Below, one piece after another: positions 1 through 6,961 of a stretch of 37,976 nt of DNA. This DNA comes from an uncultured Oscillospiraceae bacterium (lineage in GTDB: Bacteria; Bacillota; Clostridia; Oscillospirales; Acutalibacteraceae), in contig UQQR01000017.1 of assembly GCA_900543215.1 (NCBI GenBank), positions 1 to 37,976 on the forward strand, given 5' to 3'. Every line of letters starts with the position of its first letter. Position 1 is the first letter of the stretch. A program made the position numbers and the translations under genes. The notes beneath the pieces were generated by a model. It was given only the letters and a program-made list of their open reading frames with translations, made no database searches and was not told the DNA's origin.

Positions 1-55
1 TGTGTTAGGCACGCCGCCAGCGTTCGTCCTGAGCCAGGATCAAACTCTCTAAAAT
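1..55 (-). rRNA. rrs: 16S ribosomal RNA, 5' end (partial)
   Basis: The reverse complement of the first 48 bases contains the universal bacterial 27F site (AGAGTTTGATCCTGGCTCAG) followed by the conserved GACGAACGCTGGCGGCGTGC segment. The mature 5' end is placed about seven bases before AGAGTTTG, by analogy with E. coli. The gene runs leftward off the window edge, so only about 55 bases are present. It is transcribed away from the origin, as is usual for rRNA operons. Confidence 0.97.
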
Positions 56-260
56 ATTATATCTAAACGCCCTCGGGCATTCAAATCTATCTTAGAGCAT
101 TTTCTGCTCATTCGCAATACTGACGTATTGTCTTGTCCTTTTACTTTTGAAAAGTACTCTTTATTCTCTCAATTTCTCTCGAGAATTGTCGGGTCCTTAT
201 TATTGTCGTTGTTTAATTTTCAAGGTCCGTTTGCTGCCCTCTTTTTCAGAGCGCCTGATT
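56..260 (-). other. 16S rRNA leader region
   Basis: This is the transcribed spacer between the rrn promoter and mature 16S, with no coding signal. It holds several short hairpins, for example GAGCA/TGCTC at 95-109 and CAATAC/GTATTG at 115-130. On the minus strand it includes a CCTTGAAAATTAAAC segment similar to sequences common in Firmicutes rRNA leaders, and a boxA-like TGCTCTAAGA just after the first hairpin. Roles in antitermination and RNase processing are inferred. Confidence 0.6.
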
Positions 261-325
261 ATAATACCATATCCGCTACCTCTTGTCAACACTTTTTTTA
301 AGATTTTTTAAAGTTTTTTTCGTCT
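261..325 (-). promoter_or_regulatory. rrn promoter with UP element
   Basis: On the minus strand TTGACA (284-289) and TATTAT (261-266) are separated by exactly 17 bases, a near-consensus housekeeping sigma promoter pointing at the 16S gene. The bases upstream of the -35 (290-325) are long A/T tracts like an UP element, as expected for a strong rRNA promoter. Confidence 0.85.
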
Positions 326-367
326 TGTTGTCGAAGGGTGTCGAGCAGCACAACATATTGTAGAAAA

Positions 368-394
368 GGGGCAAATCCCGTAAGGATTTGCCCC
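368..394 (-). terminator. Terminator after the DMT transporter gene
   Basis: A perfect 11-bp stem (GGGGCAAATCC / GGATTTGCCCC, 5-nt loop) lies 35 bases past the stop of the transporter gene. On the minus strand it is followed by CTTTTC, a modest T-rich tail. It separates that gene from the rrn promoter. Confidence 0.65.
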
Positions 395-428
395 TGACTT
401 TCGCCTTTAAAAAGGCTTATTCTTTTAA

Positions 429-1337
429 TTATTCCGCCAATCCCTCGGAAACACCCATAAAGATTATTCCCGCGAAAACGGTAAATATAATAAGGTAATG
501 CTTAAGCGAGAGCTTTTCCTTTAAGAATATACGGGAAAGAAGCACCGAGAAAACGCAGTATGCCGAAATCATAGGAGCCGCAACAGTGGGGTTGTCGCCT
601 ATCGCGTATATGTAGGCGAACTGCCCCGCAGTTTCGCAGCCGGCGCCGAGCCATTTCGGGAGATCCCATTTAAGCTCCGGCTTCTGCTTCTTTATTATAT
701 ATACATATATAAAAGAAATCACGCCCATTATAAAGAATGTATATTCATAGGCGATATTCGCGGAATCCTCGCCTACATAGCCTCTGTCAAGCAGGATTGC
801 GTCTGTGAAGGTGCCCAGTCCGTCAAGCAGGCAATAGAATATCGGAAAGAAAACGGCGATAAAGCCGGTTTTGAATTTTTTGTTTTCCTGTTTTTCGGCA
901 AGTTCGTGCGCCTCGTCATCATACTTTTTCTCCACGAACGCCAAGCCTATAACTCCCACGCAGACAAGAACAATGCCGACCCAGCTTAACACATCTGGCA
1001 TTTGGCGCAGGAAAATAAGGCAAAGTATGCACGCAACGGCTCCTGACGAATTGCATATGGGCGACGAGACCGAAAGCATTATATAGCGCAGTCCCACATA
1101 GCCGAGAATCATTGAGGATACATAGAAAATAATTGCCGGCGAGTATTTTATGAAATCTATCGGATAGAATTTTGTGCCCGTGAGCAGTTCAAAGGTTGCG
1201 TGAAGTCCCATTACGGTACCGACCGCCACCACTATTTTCCAATGACTGTACTTATCGCTCGGTTTTGAACCCATTTTTGAGAAGAGGTCAGAGCCGCCCC
1301 AAAACATAATTGTTACTAAAGATAAAATAAACCACAT
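429..1337 (-). CDS. EamA/DMT-superfamily transporter
   Basis: A 302-aa, almost wholly hydrophobic protein with about ten predicted membrane segments in two halves, the layout of EamA (drug/metabolite transporter) proteins of about 300 aa. The C-terminal half carries the typical pattern of a short loop with PTVAAPMISAYCVFSVLLSR followed by IFLKEKLSLKHY. The start is ATG at 1337 with an AGGGG ribosome binding site nine bases upstream. It is the last gene before a terminator and lies just downstream of the DUF2726 gene on the same strand, so the two may be cotranscribed. The substrate cannot be told from sequence; members export or import amino acids, sugars or nucleotide-type metabolites. Confidence 0.85.
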   Translation of the reverse strand: MWFILSLVTIMFWGGSDLFSKMGSKPSDKYSHWKIVVAVGTVMGLHATFELLTGTKFYPIDFIKYSPAIIFYVSSMILGYVGLRYIMLSVSSPICNSSGAVACILCLIFLRQMPDVLSWVGIVLVCVGVIGLAFVEKKYDDEAHELAEKQENKKFKTGFIAVFFPIFYCLLDGLGTFTDAILLDRGYVGEDSANIAYEYTFFIMGVISFIYVYIIKKQKPELKWDLPKWLGAGCETAGQFAYIYAIGDNPTVAAPMISAYCVFSVLLSRIFLKEKLSLKHYLIIFTVFAGIIFMGVSEGLAE

Positions 1338-1352
1338 TTTTAAGTTTCCCCT

Positions 1353-1991
1353 TTATTGCTGTTCTTTTTCTGTATTTTCAGCAACGGGAGGATCGTTATT
1401 ATTTGTGTCATTTCTTTTCAGAGCCCTATTTATGTTCTCTTCAAGCGATTGAGTACCATAAACAAATATTATTTTATACCCAACCTTTTCGCAGATTTTT
1501 TCAATCAATTCGTCCCTTTTTGCTCTGTCTTCGGTTTTATGAGAATTATCATTTAATTCTATAAGCAATTCGGGATATAAATTGTCTTTCTTGCAAAGTA
1601 TAAAATCTATATGTTTAGACCTTATTTTCGCAAAATACTTCATATATTCGTTTTTGTCAATCTCACTGCTCACTTCTACCAAATCCGCAAGCCGTATTTT
1701 TGCCAAAACCGCATAGCTGTATTTATCGGCTATTCCTTTAAGGCTTTTGTAAAACCAATATTCATTTTTTGTGAGCAATAATTTTTTTCTGTACGGAAGC
1801 TTTTCACAGTCTTTTTCTGTACTTAAAGATGTCGGATTGTTATAATCCGACATAATAATCTTCCGCAATATTTTTTCTCTTTTTTCTCTCTTCTTTTTAT
1901 TATCATAAATAATTATCAAGATTATCACAACAATTACTGCTAAGAAAAAGAGGTATAAAAAAGAGAATGAATTATCAAGACCATAGGTCAT
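1353..1991 (-). CDS. Membrane-anchored DUF2726 protein
   Basis: 212 aa. Residues about 9-30 form one strong membrane helix, followed by a very basic stretch (NKKKREKREK), so the rest is probably cytoplasmic. The domain from about residue 68 on matches the DUF2726 pattern: LLLTKNEYWFYKSL, then KHIDFILC, then ELLIELND with SH and a basic/acidic RAKRDELIEKICEKVGYK block. That D...ELN spacing resembles the restriction-endonuclease-like fold of related DUF2726 and topoisomerase-associated domains; catalytic activity is inference. The ribosome binding site is AGGAGAAG before ATG. It follows parB by 22 bases on the same strand, so it may share the parAB transcript. The low-complexity acidic tail (about residues 198-212) is probably disordered. 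Confidence 0.75.
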   Translation of the reverse strand: MTYGLDNSFSFLYLFFLAVIVVIILIIIYDNKKKREKREKILRKIIMSDYNNPTSLSTEKDCEKLPYRKKLLLTKNEYWFYKSLKGIADKYSYAVLAKIRLADLVEVSSEIDKNEYMKYFAKIRSKHIDFILCKKDNLYPELLIELNDNSHKTEDRAKRDELIEKICEKVGYKIIFVYGTQSLEENINRALKRNDTNNNDPPVAENTEKEQQ

Positions 1992-2013
1992 CGTTTTTTC
2001 TTCTCCTGTTTAA

Positions 2014-2871
2014 TTAATCTTCGTTCCCCGCAAGCCTTTTTGCGAATTCGGCAAGCTCGTCGTCGCTGAAAAATTCAACTGTCAGCGTACCCTTGCCCTT
2101 GCCGGAAGGATTGATATGTACCTTTCGGCGCATTTCGTTCTTAAGGGAAAGCTCTACCTCGCTGTAAAAAGTGGGTTTGACCGCATTTTCCTTTGTCTTT
2201 GCCGTTTTTGCTTTTTTAGACGCCGCAGCCGCTTTTTCAAGCTCACGCACAGATGCTCCGTCCGCCGCCGCAAGCAGCATTTTGGCACGGAGAGTCTCGT
2301 CCTCGCAGGAGAGCAGAGCACGAGCGTGTCCGGCGGATATAGTTCCTCTGCGTAAAGCCTCAAGCTCATTGCTGTTGAGGGCAAGCAAGCGCAGAGCGTT
2401 TGTAACCGCGCTTCTCGATTTGCCCATTTTTTTAGCGACTTCCTCTTGGGTAAGTCCGTATGTATCTATAAGCGAACGGTAGCCGAGCGCTTCTTCAACG
2501 GCGTTTAAGTCCTCGCGCTGAAGATTCTCTATAAGCGCTATTTCCATAAGGGTCTGTTCGTCCGCCTCTTTAACGACAACGGGAACCTCGTTGAGTCCGG
2601 CGATGCGGCACGCTCTCCAACGGCGTTCGCCTGCAACTATACTATATCTTCCGTCTAAGGTCGGCTTAACCACAATAGGTTGTATAAGACCGTGTTGAGA
2701 AATACTCTCCGCAAGCTCGGACAGAGCCGTTTCGTCGAAATCTTTTCTCGGTTGGTCACGGTTTGGTTCTATGTCGTTTATATTGACCTTGACCGCGCCC
2801 TCGTTATCGGACGCGTTTTCGTCAAAAAGTGAAGTAAGTCCCCTGCCGAGACCGCTTTTCTTTGCAGCCAT
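2014..2871 (-). CDS. parB: Chromosome partitioning protein ParB/Spo0J
   Basis: 285 aa, the usual Spo0J length. In order: the LGRGL N-terminal box that activates ParA, the ParB/Srx CTPase domain with the GERRWRA motif near residues 81-87 and ENLQRE near 114-119, a helix-turn-helix (TQEEVAKKMGKSRSAVTNAL) that reads parS, and a Lys/Ala-rich linker before the dimerization domain. It binds parS near the origin, spreads as a CTP-dependent clamp and recruits SMC. The start codon sits one base after the parA stop, preceded by AGGAGAAAG, so the two are translationally linked. Two parS-like sites lie at 3663-3678 and 5020-5035. Confidence 0.97.
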   Translation of the reverse strand: MAAKKSGLGRGLTSLFDENASDNEGAVKVNINDIEPNRDQPRKDFDETALSELAESISQHGLIQPIVVKPTLDGRYSIVAGERRWRACRIAGLNEVPVVVKEADEQTLMEIALIENLQREDLNAVEEALGYRSLIDTYGLTQEEVAKKMGKSRSAVTNALRLLALNSNELEALRRGTISAGHARALLSCEDETLRAKMLLAAADGASVRELEKAAAASKKAKTAKTKENAVKPTFYSEVELSLKNEMRRKVHINPSGKGKGTLTVEFFSDDELAEFAKRLAGNED

Positions 2872-2872
2872 A

Positions 2873-3643
2873 TTACTTTCTCCTGTTCTTCTTTATAAAT
2901 TCCTTTGCAAGCGCATTGTAAGCGTCGGTTCCCTTCGACCGTTTATCGTAATACTGAATAGGCATTCCGTAGCTCGGAGCCTCGGAAAGTCTTACCGTGC
3001 GCGGTATTGTGGTTTTATACAGCTTGTCCGCAAAATACTTTTTGATTTCGGTTATGACCTGCACGGTCAGATTAAGTCTTCCGTCAAACATTGTAAGAAC
3101 AATGCCCTCAATCTCGATAGTAGGGTTATAAAGCCGCTTTACCTGACGAACCGTATTCATAAGCTGTGAAAGCCCCTCAAGCGCAAAGTATTCGCACTGT
3201 ATCGGGACAAGCACGGTGTCTGCCGCATTAAGGGCGTTTATTGTTATGAGCCCCAAGGACGGCGGACAGTCTATAAATATGTAATCGTATTTATCCCTTG
3301 CCGCCGCAAGCGCCATTTTAAGCTGAGCCTCACGGTGTTCCATTTCAATTAAATCCACTTCCGCCGCCGCAAGGTTCATTGACGACGGAATGATGTCTAC
3401 CTTTTGAAAATCGGTTTTTATTATTGCGTTTTCGAGCTTTCCCATTCCGACCAAAAGCTCATATGAAGTAACCTTTGCTTCTTTTTTGCTTATTCCGTAG
3501 CCGCTTGTTGAGTTTCCCTGCGGGTCGGCGTCCACAAGCAAAACGGTTTTGCCTGCCAGACCTACGCCTGCGGCTAAATTTACGGCGGTTGTGGTCTTTC
3601 CCACTCCGCCTTTTTGATTTACTATGGCAACTATTTTGCCCAT
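2873..3643 (-). CDS. parA: Chromosome partitioning ATPase ParA/Soj
   Basis: ParA/MinD-type ATPase of about 256 aa. It has the deviant Walker A KGGVGKTTT close to the N-terminus, VDADPQGNST (switch) and IDCPPSLG (Walker B). It works with ParB in origin segregation and also controls DnaA in Bacillus. I chose the ATG at 3643 (MGKIVAIVNQ), which puts the Walker A loop at the family's usual position and follows a GGGGG-rich ribosome binding site. An in-frame ATG at 3688 would add 15 residues including MFHVKH, which is merely a translation of the parS site, and it would lie at or before the predicted transcription start. Downstream it abuts parB. Confidence 0.96.
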   Translation of the reverse strand: MGKIVAIVNQKGGVGKTTTAVNLAAGVGLAGKTVLLVDADPQGNSTSGYGISKKEAKVTSYELLVGMGKLENAIIKTDFQKVDIIPSSMNLAAAEVDLIEMEHREAQLKMALAAARDKYDYIFIDCPPSLGLITINALNAADTVLVPIQCEYFALEGLSQLMNTVRQVKRLYNPTIEIEGIVLTMFDGRLNLTVQVITEIKKYFADKLYKTTIPRTVRLSEAPSYGMPIQYYDKRSKGTDAYNALAKEFIKKNRRK

Positions 3644-3662
3644 TCGGAAACCCCCAGTATAA

Positions 3663-3678
3663 TGTTTCACATGAAACA
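3663..3678. promoter_or_regulatory. parS site 1 (ParB binding site)
   Basis: TGTTTCACATGAAACA matches the 16-bp parS consensus TGTTTCACGTGAAACA except for one central base. It lies in the 5' leader of parA, downstream of its predicted promoter, where ParB binding could also adjust parAB expression. An identical copy occurs at 5020-5035. Confidence 0.9.
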
Positions 3679-3695
3679 TATAAATCACGGAGTAT

Positions 3696-3724
3696 ATTAT
3701 AGCATTTTACGAAACAAAAGTAAA
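3696..3724 (-). promoter_or_regulatory. parA promoter
   Basis: On the minus strand TTTACT (3719-3724) and a perfect TATAAT (3696-3701) are 17 bases apart. Transcription would begin near 3689, making a leader of about 45 bases that contains parS site 1. Confidence 0.7.
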
Positions 3725-3728
3725 CAGA

Positions 3729-3759
3729 AAAAAATTCCGTAGCAGCTACGGAATTTTTT
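3729..3759. terminator. Bidirectional terminator between the XRE gene and parA
   Basis: A 14-bp perfect stem (AAAAAATTCCGTAG / CTACGGAATTTTTT, loop CAG) has a T tract in both directions. It would end the minus-strand XRE transcript before the parA promoter. Confidence 0.85.
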
Positions 3760-3782
3760 AATGCGTAATGCGGAATTGTTTT
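3758..3782. repeat. Left 25-bp inverted repeat of the XRE cassette
   Basis: This 25-bp segment matches the reverse complement of 4612-4636 at 22 of 25 positions (outer TTAATGCG, inner GCGGAATT then TTTT). The pair encloses exactly the two XRE genes and the 81-aa gene. The inner edge overlaps the stop codon of the first XRE gene. Confidence 0.7.
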
Positions 3783-3999
3783 AAGGTGTAGGGTCGTCTT
3801 TTCTGCCTAATAAATAATCGGTGGAAGTATTATAGTAATCGGCAATTCTTGCAAGTATATCCGCACGGGGAAGTCTCATCATATTTTCATAGTTTTGGTA
3901 TGCGGTTTCTGTGATATCACATCCGACTGCCGCTTCCCATTGTGTAACGCCCTTACGCCTGCGACACTCTCTTAATCTTGCCGCCAAAATTTCACGCAT
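3781..3999 (-). CDS. XRE-family HTH regulator 1 of the cassette
   Basis: 72-aa single-domain Cro/C1-type protein. Helices 2-3 of the HTH fall in VTQWEAAVGCDITETAYQNYE, and the C-terminus ends YYNTSTDYLLGRKDDPTP, a layout typical of short Firmicutes XRE repressors. The ribosome binding site is AGGTGA before ATG at 3999. Its C-terminal 18 residues are almost identical to those of the next gene (4060-4266), so the pair arose by duplication, although the DNA-reading helix differs, which suggests different operators. It is followed directly by a strong terminator. The target is unknown; the palindrome at 4314-4338 is a candidate for one of the two. Confidence 0.85.
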   Translation of the reverse strand: MREILAARLRECRRRKGVTQWEAAVGCDITETAYQNYENMMRLPRADILARIADYYNTSTDYLLGRKDDPTP

Positions 4000-4059
4000 A
4001 TACTTTCACCTGCATTTGCTGACATTGAAATATAATTAGTAATTGTATATTTTTTATAA

Positions 4060-4266
4060 TCAAGGCGCGGGGTCGTCTTTTCTGCCCAGTAAATAATCTA
4101 TTGTTGTATTATAATAATCTGCAAGTTTTATTAATATTTGTGTAGGAACATCATTTTCGCCTGTTTCATACTTTGAATAACCTGTTTGTGACATTCCGAG
4201 AACTTTTGCAATTTCCGTTTGTGATAAATCGTTATCTTCTCTTAAACTTCTTATACGCTCATACAT
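4060..4266 (-). CDS. XRE-family HTH regulator 2 of the cassette
   Basis: 68-aa Cro/C1-type DNA-binding protein: RIRSLREDNDLSQTEIAKVL gives the first helices, MSQTGYSKYETGEND the recognition region, and YYNTTIDYLLGRKDDPAP the tail. The ribosome binding site is GGTGAT before the ATG at 4266. It is divergent from the 81-aa gene, and the 90-bp gap holds a perfect 11-bp-armed palindrome overlapping the rightward promoter, the expected arrangement for a repressor controlling its neighbour. It resembles the XRE proteins at 23203 and 27427 in this window, all with a xDYLL core near the C-terminus. Confidence 0.87.
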   Translation of the reverse strand: MYERIRSLREDNDLSQTEIAKVLGMSQTGYSKYETGENDVPTQILIKLADYYNTTIDYLLGRKDDPAP

Positions 4267-4309
4267 ACTAATATCACCGTATTAAATATAAGTCATATAA
4301 TAATTTTTC

Positions 4310-4338
4310 TTGCATTTTAACCTGAAACAGGTTAAAAT
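4310..4338 (+). promoter_or_regulatory. Promoter with overlapping palindromic operator
   Basis: TTGCAT (4310-4315) and TAAAAT (4333-4338) are 17 bases apart, pointing at the 81-aa gene. A perfect inverted repeat, ATTTTAACCTG (4314-4324) and CAGGTTAAAAT (4328-4338) with a 3-base centre, fills the spacer and the -10. A bound repressor, most likely the divergent XRE protein, would block the promoter. Confidence 0.7.
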
Positions 4339-4356
4339 ATTTGCGGAGATGATAAT

Positions 4357-4602
4357 ATGGAAATTTACAAAGAAATTTTATTACGCTATTTAGTGGAAAG
4401 CGACGGCTCGCCGCAATCCGAAACTATTAGTGTTTCCGCTAAAGAAATAGTTGAAGGTAAATGCTATAAGCTTGTTTCAAAAATTAAAGATATATTGGAA
4501 AACCCTTTTATATCTAAGTGTGAACAGCTTTTCGTGATAGAAAAAATAATACTGGAATTTGAAAAGACAGGAATAACGGTAAAACATACCCCGGATTATT
4601 AA
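4357..4602 (+). CDS. Hypothetical protein of the XRE cassette
   Basis: 81-aa soluble protein that I do not recognise. It starts at ATG 4357 with a GGAGATGATA ribosome binding site and reads opposite to all its neighbours. It is predicted mostly helical: MEIYKEILLRYLVESDG, then a central ISVSAKEIVEGKCYKLVSKI, then a helix with a Cys (FISKCEQLFVIEKIILEFEK), and a short polar tail. Its position opposite an XRE repressor, with the operator over its promoter, resembles phage or toxin-antitoxin type control modules, but no toxin motif is visible. It sits wholly inside the 25-bp inverted repeats. Confidence 0.6.
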   Translation: MEIYKEILLRYLVESDGSPQSETISVSAKEIVEGKCYKLVSKIKDILENPFISKCEQLFVIEKIILEFEKTGITVKHTPDY

Positions 4603-4611
4603 TTTTAAGCG

Positions 4612-4636
4612 AAAATAATTCCGCCTTCCGCATTAA
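4612..4636. repeat. Right 25-bp inverted repeat of the XRE cassette
   Basis: Partner of the repeat at 3758-3782 in inverted orientation, 22 of 25 positions identical. It overlaps the last codons of spoVAE and supplies that gene's stop codon (4633-4635), so if the cassette is an insertion it replaced the original 3' end. Confidence 0.7.
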
Positions 4637-5001
4637 GTCTTGTCTCCCGGTTTGAACAGGCTTGCCATAAGCAGTCCCGAAACAACGGACACGGCAATTC
4701 CTGCCGAGGTTGCGGTAAGTCCGCCGGCGAATATCCCCATAAAGCCGTATTTGCCGACCGCTTCTTTAACACCCATTGCAAGGCTGTAACCAAAGCCTGT
4801 GAGCGGAACGGTAGCGCCTGCGCCGGCAAAATCGACAATCGGTTTATAAACGCCTATCGCCGTTAGCATCACGCCTGCGACAACATATGATACCAATATC
4901 CTCGCCGGCGTAAGCTTTGTATAGTCAATCAGTATTTGCCCTATAAGGCAGATTGTACCGCCGACCAAAAAAGCATAAAGACAATTCAGAAAACATTGCA
5001 T
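4633..5001 (-). CDS. spoVAE: Stage V sporulation protein AE (SpoVA channel subunit)
   Basis: 122 aa with four hydrophobic segments. It carries the SpoVAE/SpoVAEb signatures GGTICLIGQILIDYTKLTPA, FAGAGATVPLTGFGYSLA and GGLTATSAGIA, and ends SLFKPGDKT. SpoVA proteins form the inner-membrane channel that moves dipicolinic acid into the forespore and out again on germination. The ATG at 5001 is chosen because AAGGAG lies nine bases upstream and the protein then has family length; longer in-frame extensions run through the parS site and into the upstream gene. Normally spoVAC, spoVAD and spoVAE are adjacent, but no other spoVA gene is next to it here. The final codons are set by the cassette repeat. 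Confidence 0.93.
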   Translation of the reverse strand: MQCFLNCLYAFLVGGTICLIGQILIDYTKLTPARILVSYVVAGVMLTAIGVYKPIVDFAGAGATVPLTGFGYSLAMGVKEAVGKYGFMGIFAGGLTATSAGIAVSVVSGLLMASLFKPGDKT

Positions 5002-5019
5002 ACAAAAACGCTCCTTAAA

Positions 5020-5035
5020 TGTTTCACATGAAACA
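5020..5035. promoter_or_regulatory. parS site 2 (ParB binding site)
   Basis: TGTTTCACATGAAACA, identical to the site at 3663-3678 and one base from the parS consensus. It lies immediately upstream of the spoVAE ribosome binding site, in the gap after the PH-domain gene. Confidence 0.9.
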
Positions 5036-5069
5036 TTGTTTTTATATATTGTTTTCCGAATTGTCTTTT

Positions 5070-6500
5070 TTATACCTCGATACCGTAGCTTTCCGCTATA
5101 TAAGTCTTGACCGTTCTGTAATTTAAGTGTCTTACCGTCACGCTGTCGGCGCTTTCTGACCTTATCGCAACAGAAACATTGCAGGTCCCGTGTTTTCTGT
5201 CGGGCAGAGTGCGTATCACCTTGATTTCTCCCACATTCTCGAACGGACAATAAAATTCATAGGTTTTGAACCGCTTTATTCCCTGCGCGTAAATATTCCT
5301 GCCGAGCCGCAGCTTACCGAAGCGGTAATCAAAAATACAAAGATAAGCGTAATATGCGATTACAGCCGCCAGCACCAAATATAAAAACAGTATCAGTCTT
5401 GTAAAATCAGCGAAGATTACCGCCGGCACAGCCGCCGCGGCGGTAGCGCAAATAATATAAATCATCGGAAAAAACAGAAACCTGTCCCTTGTGCGCCTTG
5501 TACGGTCGGCGTGAAGAAGCTTACCGTCCGATATTAAAAACGGGAAATACGCCTGAAACTGCCGTTTTATAATTCCCCTGCGCTCGGACGGAACCAAAAC
5601 CGCCGTTTCGCTTTTCGAATTACCGTAGCCGCCGACGCTTACCTTCATAGCATAGCGCCTGAATATCCTCATAAGCGGCGTCTGGTCGATTGTCACATCA
5701 TTAACAGACTCCTTTTTAAAGGAAGTCCTGTTCCGAATAAAAAATCCCGAACGCACCTCGATTTTATCCTTTTCAAGGAAAAGCTTAAAATTGATATACT
5801 TTAAAAAGGAATAAATAAAGCTGAAGGTATAGCTTAACAGAAAAATAAGCGTTATTGCGTTTACGATAGGCGGAAAAGGCGATTTGACCTGACCCGAAAC
5901 CGTGTTTATCTCGTCAAACAGGATATTGTTAAGCGCTATTCCAAGCAGCTTGCCTGCCTTATTTATAATAGGTACTCCGATTATAAGACCCGTAACCGCC
6001 GAGGAAGAGGTCGCCGCCATAACAGCAACCTTGAGCGCTGAAAACCTTACGGCGGTATAATTGCTCTTACCGTACAGCAGCTCGGAAGCCTTTTTACTGT
6101 CCTTAACGCTTAGCTTAAATTTAAAATCGGTATCGCCCTTTTTGCCTGCCTCGGTATTTACGCAATAGGTAACGGCACCCAAGACCGCGTCAAGCGGATT
6201 TTGCACCGTCTGCACCGAGGAAAGCCGTGCCGCCGAAATATAAGAGGTCTGCTTTATAAATATGCCGCTTGTGATTTTAACGCCGCCTTTGCCGCAGACA
6301 ATGGAAAAGGAACGGCATTTTAAAAAGCAGATAAGCAAAATTCCCGCAAGCGCCGCCGCCTCGGTCGCCAAAATACCCGTCGCTCTCTTATACAGTATAT
6401 ACTGAACGATACCCTTTAAAAGCGGAATTACAAGCACGAACAAAAACGGCTTCATATAATTCAAAATCATAAACGGATGCGCTTTAAACTCTCTTTTCAT
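5070..6500 (-). CDS. Large bacterial PH-domain membrane protein (YdbT-like)
   Basis: 476 aa. Several paired membrane segments (about 12-35, 40-60, 155-175, 205-230, 345-365, 370-390) alternate with bPH_2 (DUF304) domains. Typical lead-ins are VKITSGIFIKQTSYISAARL, IEVRSGFFIRNRTSFKKESV and YAQGIKRFKTYEFYCPFENV. This is the YdbT layout of B. subtilis, which lies beside a shorter YdbS partner. The stop of the YdbS-like gene overlaps this gene's ATG by four bases, so they form one translationally coupled unit. The B. subtilis YdbST pair is linked with resistance to amylocyclicin-type bacteriocins; transferring that role here is inference. Confidence 0.8.
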   Translation of the reverse strand: MKREFKAHPFMILNYMKPFLFVLVIPLLKGIVQYILYKRATGILATEAAALAGILLICFLKCRSFSIVCGKGGVKITSGIFIKQTSYISAARLSSVQTVQNPLDAVLGAVTYCVNTEAGKKGDTDFKFKLSVKDSKKASELLYGKSNYTAVRFSALKVAVMAATSSSAVTGLIIGVPIINKAGKLLGIALNNILFDEINTVSGQVKSPFPPIVNAITLIFLLSYTFSFIYSFLKYINFKLFLEKDKIEVRSGFFIRNRTSFKKESVNDVTIDQTPLMRIFRRYAMKVSVGGYGNSKSETAVLVPSERRGIIKRQFQAYFPFLISDGKLLHADRTRRTRDRFLFFPMIYIICATAAAAVPAVIFADFTRLILFLYLVLAAVIAYYAYLCIFDYRFGKLRLGRNIYAQGIKRFKTYEFYCPFENVGEIKVIRTLPDRKHGTCNVSVAIRSESADSVTVRHLNYRTVKTYIAESYGIEV

Positions 6501-6931
6501 CGCCGTTCATCTCCTGTTACGGCGTTTATAAAGCGCTCGGCGTCTGTCACGGAGAGTTCGGGAATTGTGACACTGCTCCGTGCCGCCTTAAGGCTTAAAG
6601 CGGAAAGACCCATTGCCTTTGCGAGCGGTGTTGAAATGCTCTGCACATAGACAAGCCGTGAAAAAGGCATTATGTGACAGGTCTTTATAATCACACCGCG
6701 GTTAATTATTATAGCGCCGTTCGGAAACGAGAGAGAGTAGCTGTCAAAATAAGCCGGAACATACCAAAACACCGCTGCGATTAAAAGGAGCAGCAGAAAA
6801 CCGCCTGCAGCAGTAAACCACAGGGAAACGGAAGAAAGGGCAAGCAGAACAGCCAACGGCACAAGACCGACAAGGGCTATCCGTATCTGCCACAAAAGCT
6901 TTGTTTTTTGCGGAAGCACGCTTTCTTTCAT
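6497..6931 (-). CDS. Small bacterial PH-domain membrane protein (YdbS-like)
   Basis: 144 aa with two adjacent membrane helices (about 16-34 and 38-57) followed by one bPH_2 domain: SYSLSFPNGAIIINRGVIIK, then HIMPFSRLVYVQSISTPLAK and LSALSLKAARSSVTIPELS. A strong AGGAGGGGG site precedes ATG at 6931. Its stop codon overlaps the start of the larger PH-domain gene by four bases. The pair is probably a membrane complex, as for YdbS/YdbT. It starts 31 bases after the rarA stop on the same strand. Confidence 0.82.
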   Translation of the reverse strand: MKESVLPQKTKLLWQIRIALVGLVPLAVLLALSSVSLWFTAAGGFLLLLLIAAVFWYVPAYFDSYSLSFPNGAIIINRGVIIKTCHIMPFSRLVYVQSISTPLAKAMGLSALSLKAARSSVTIPELSVTDAERFINAVTGDERR

Positions 6932-6961
6932 CCTTTCCCCCTCCTTTTGGTTTACATAATA

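Noticed and set aside
3644..3688. Longer parA start giving MFHVKH at the N-terminus
   Set aside because: These codons are the parS site; the predicted transcription start is at about 3689, and the Walker A loop is normally within about ten residues of the ParA N-terminus.
5002..5250. Extended reading frame upstream of spoVAE
   Set aside because: It runs through the parS site and into the PH-domain gene; ATG 5001 has a good ribosome binding site and gives family length.
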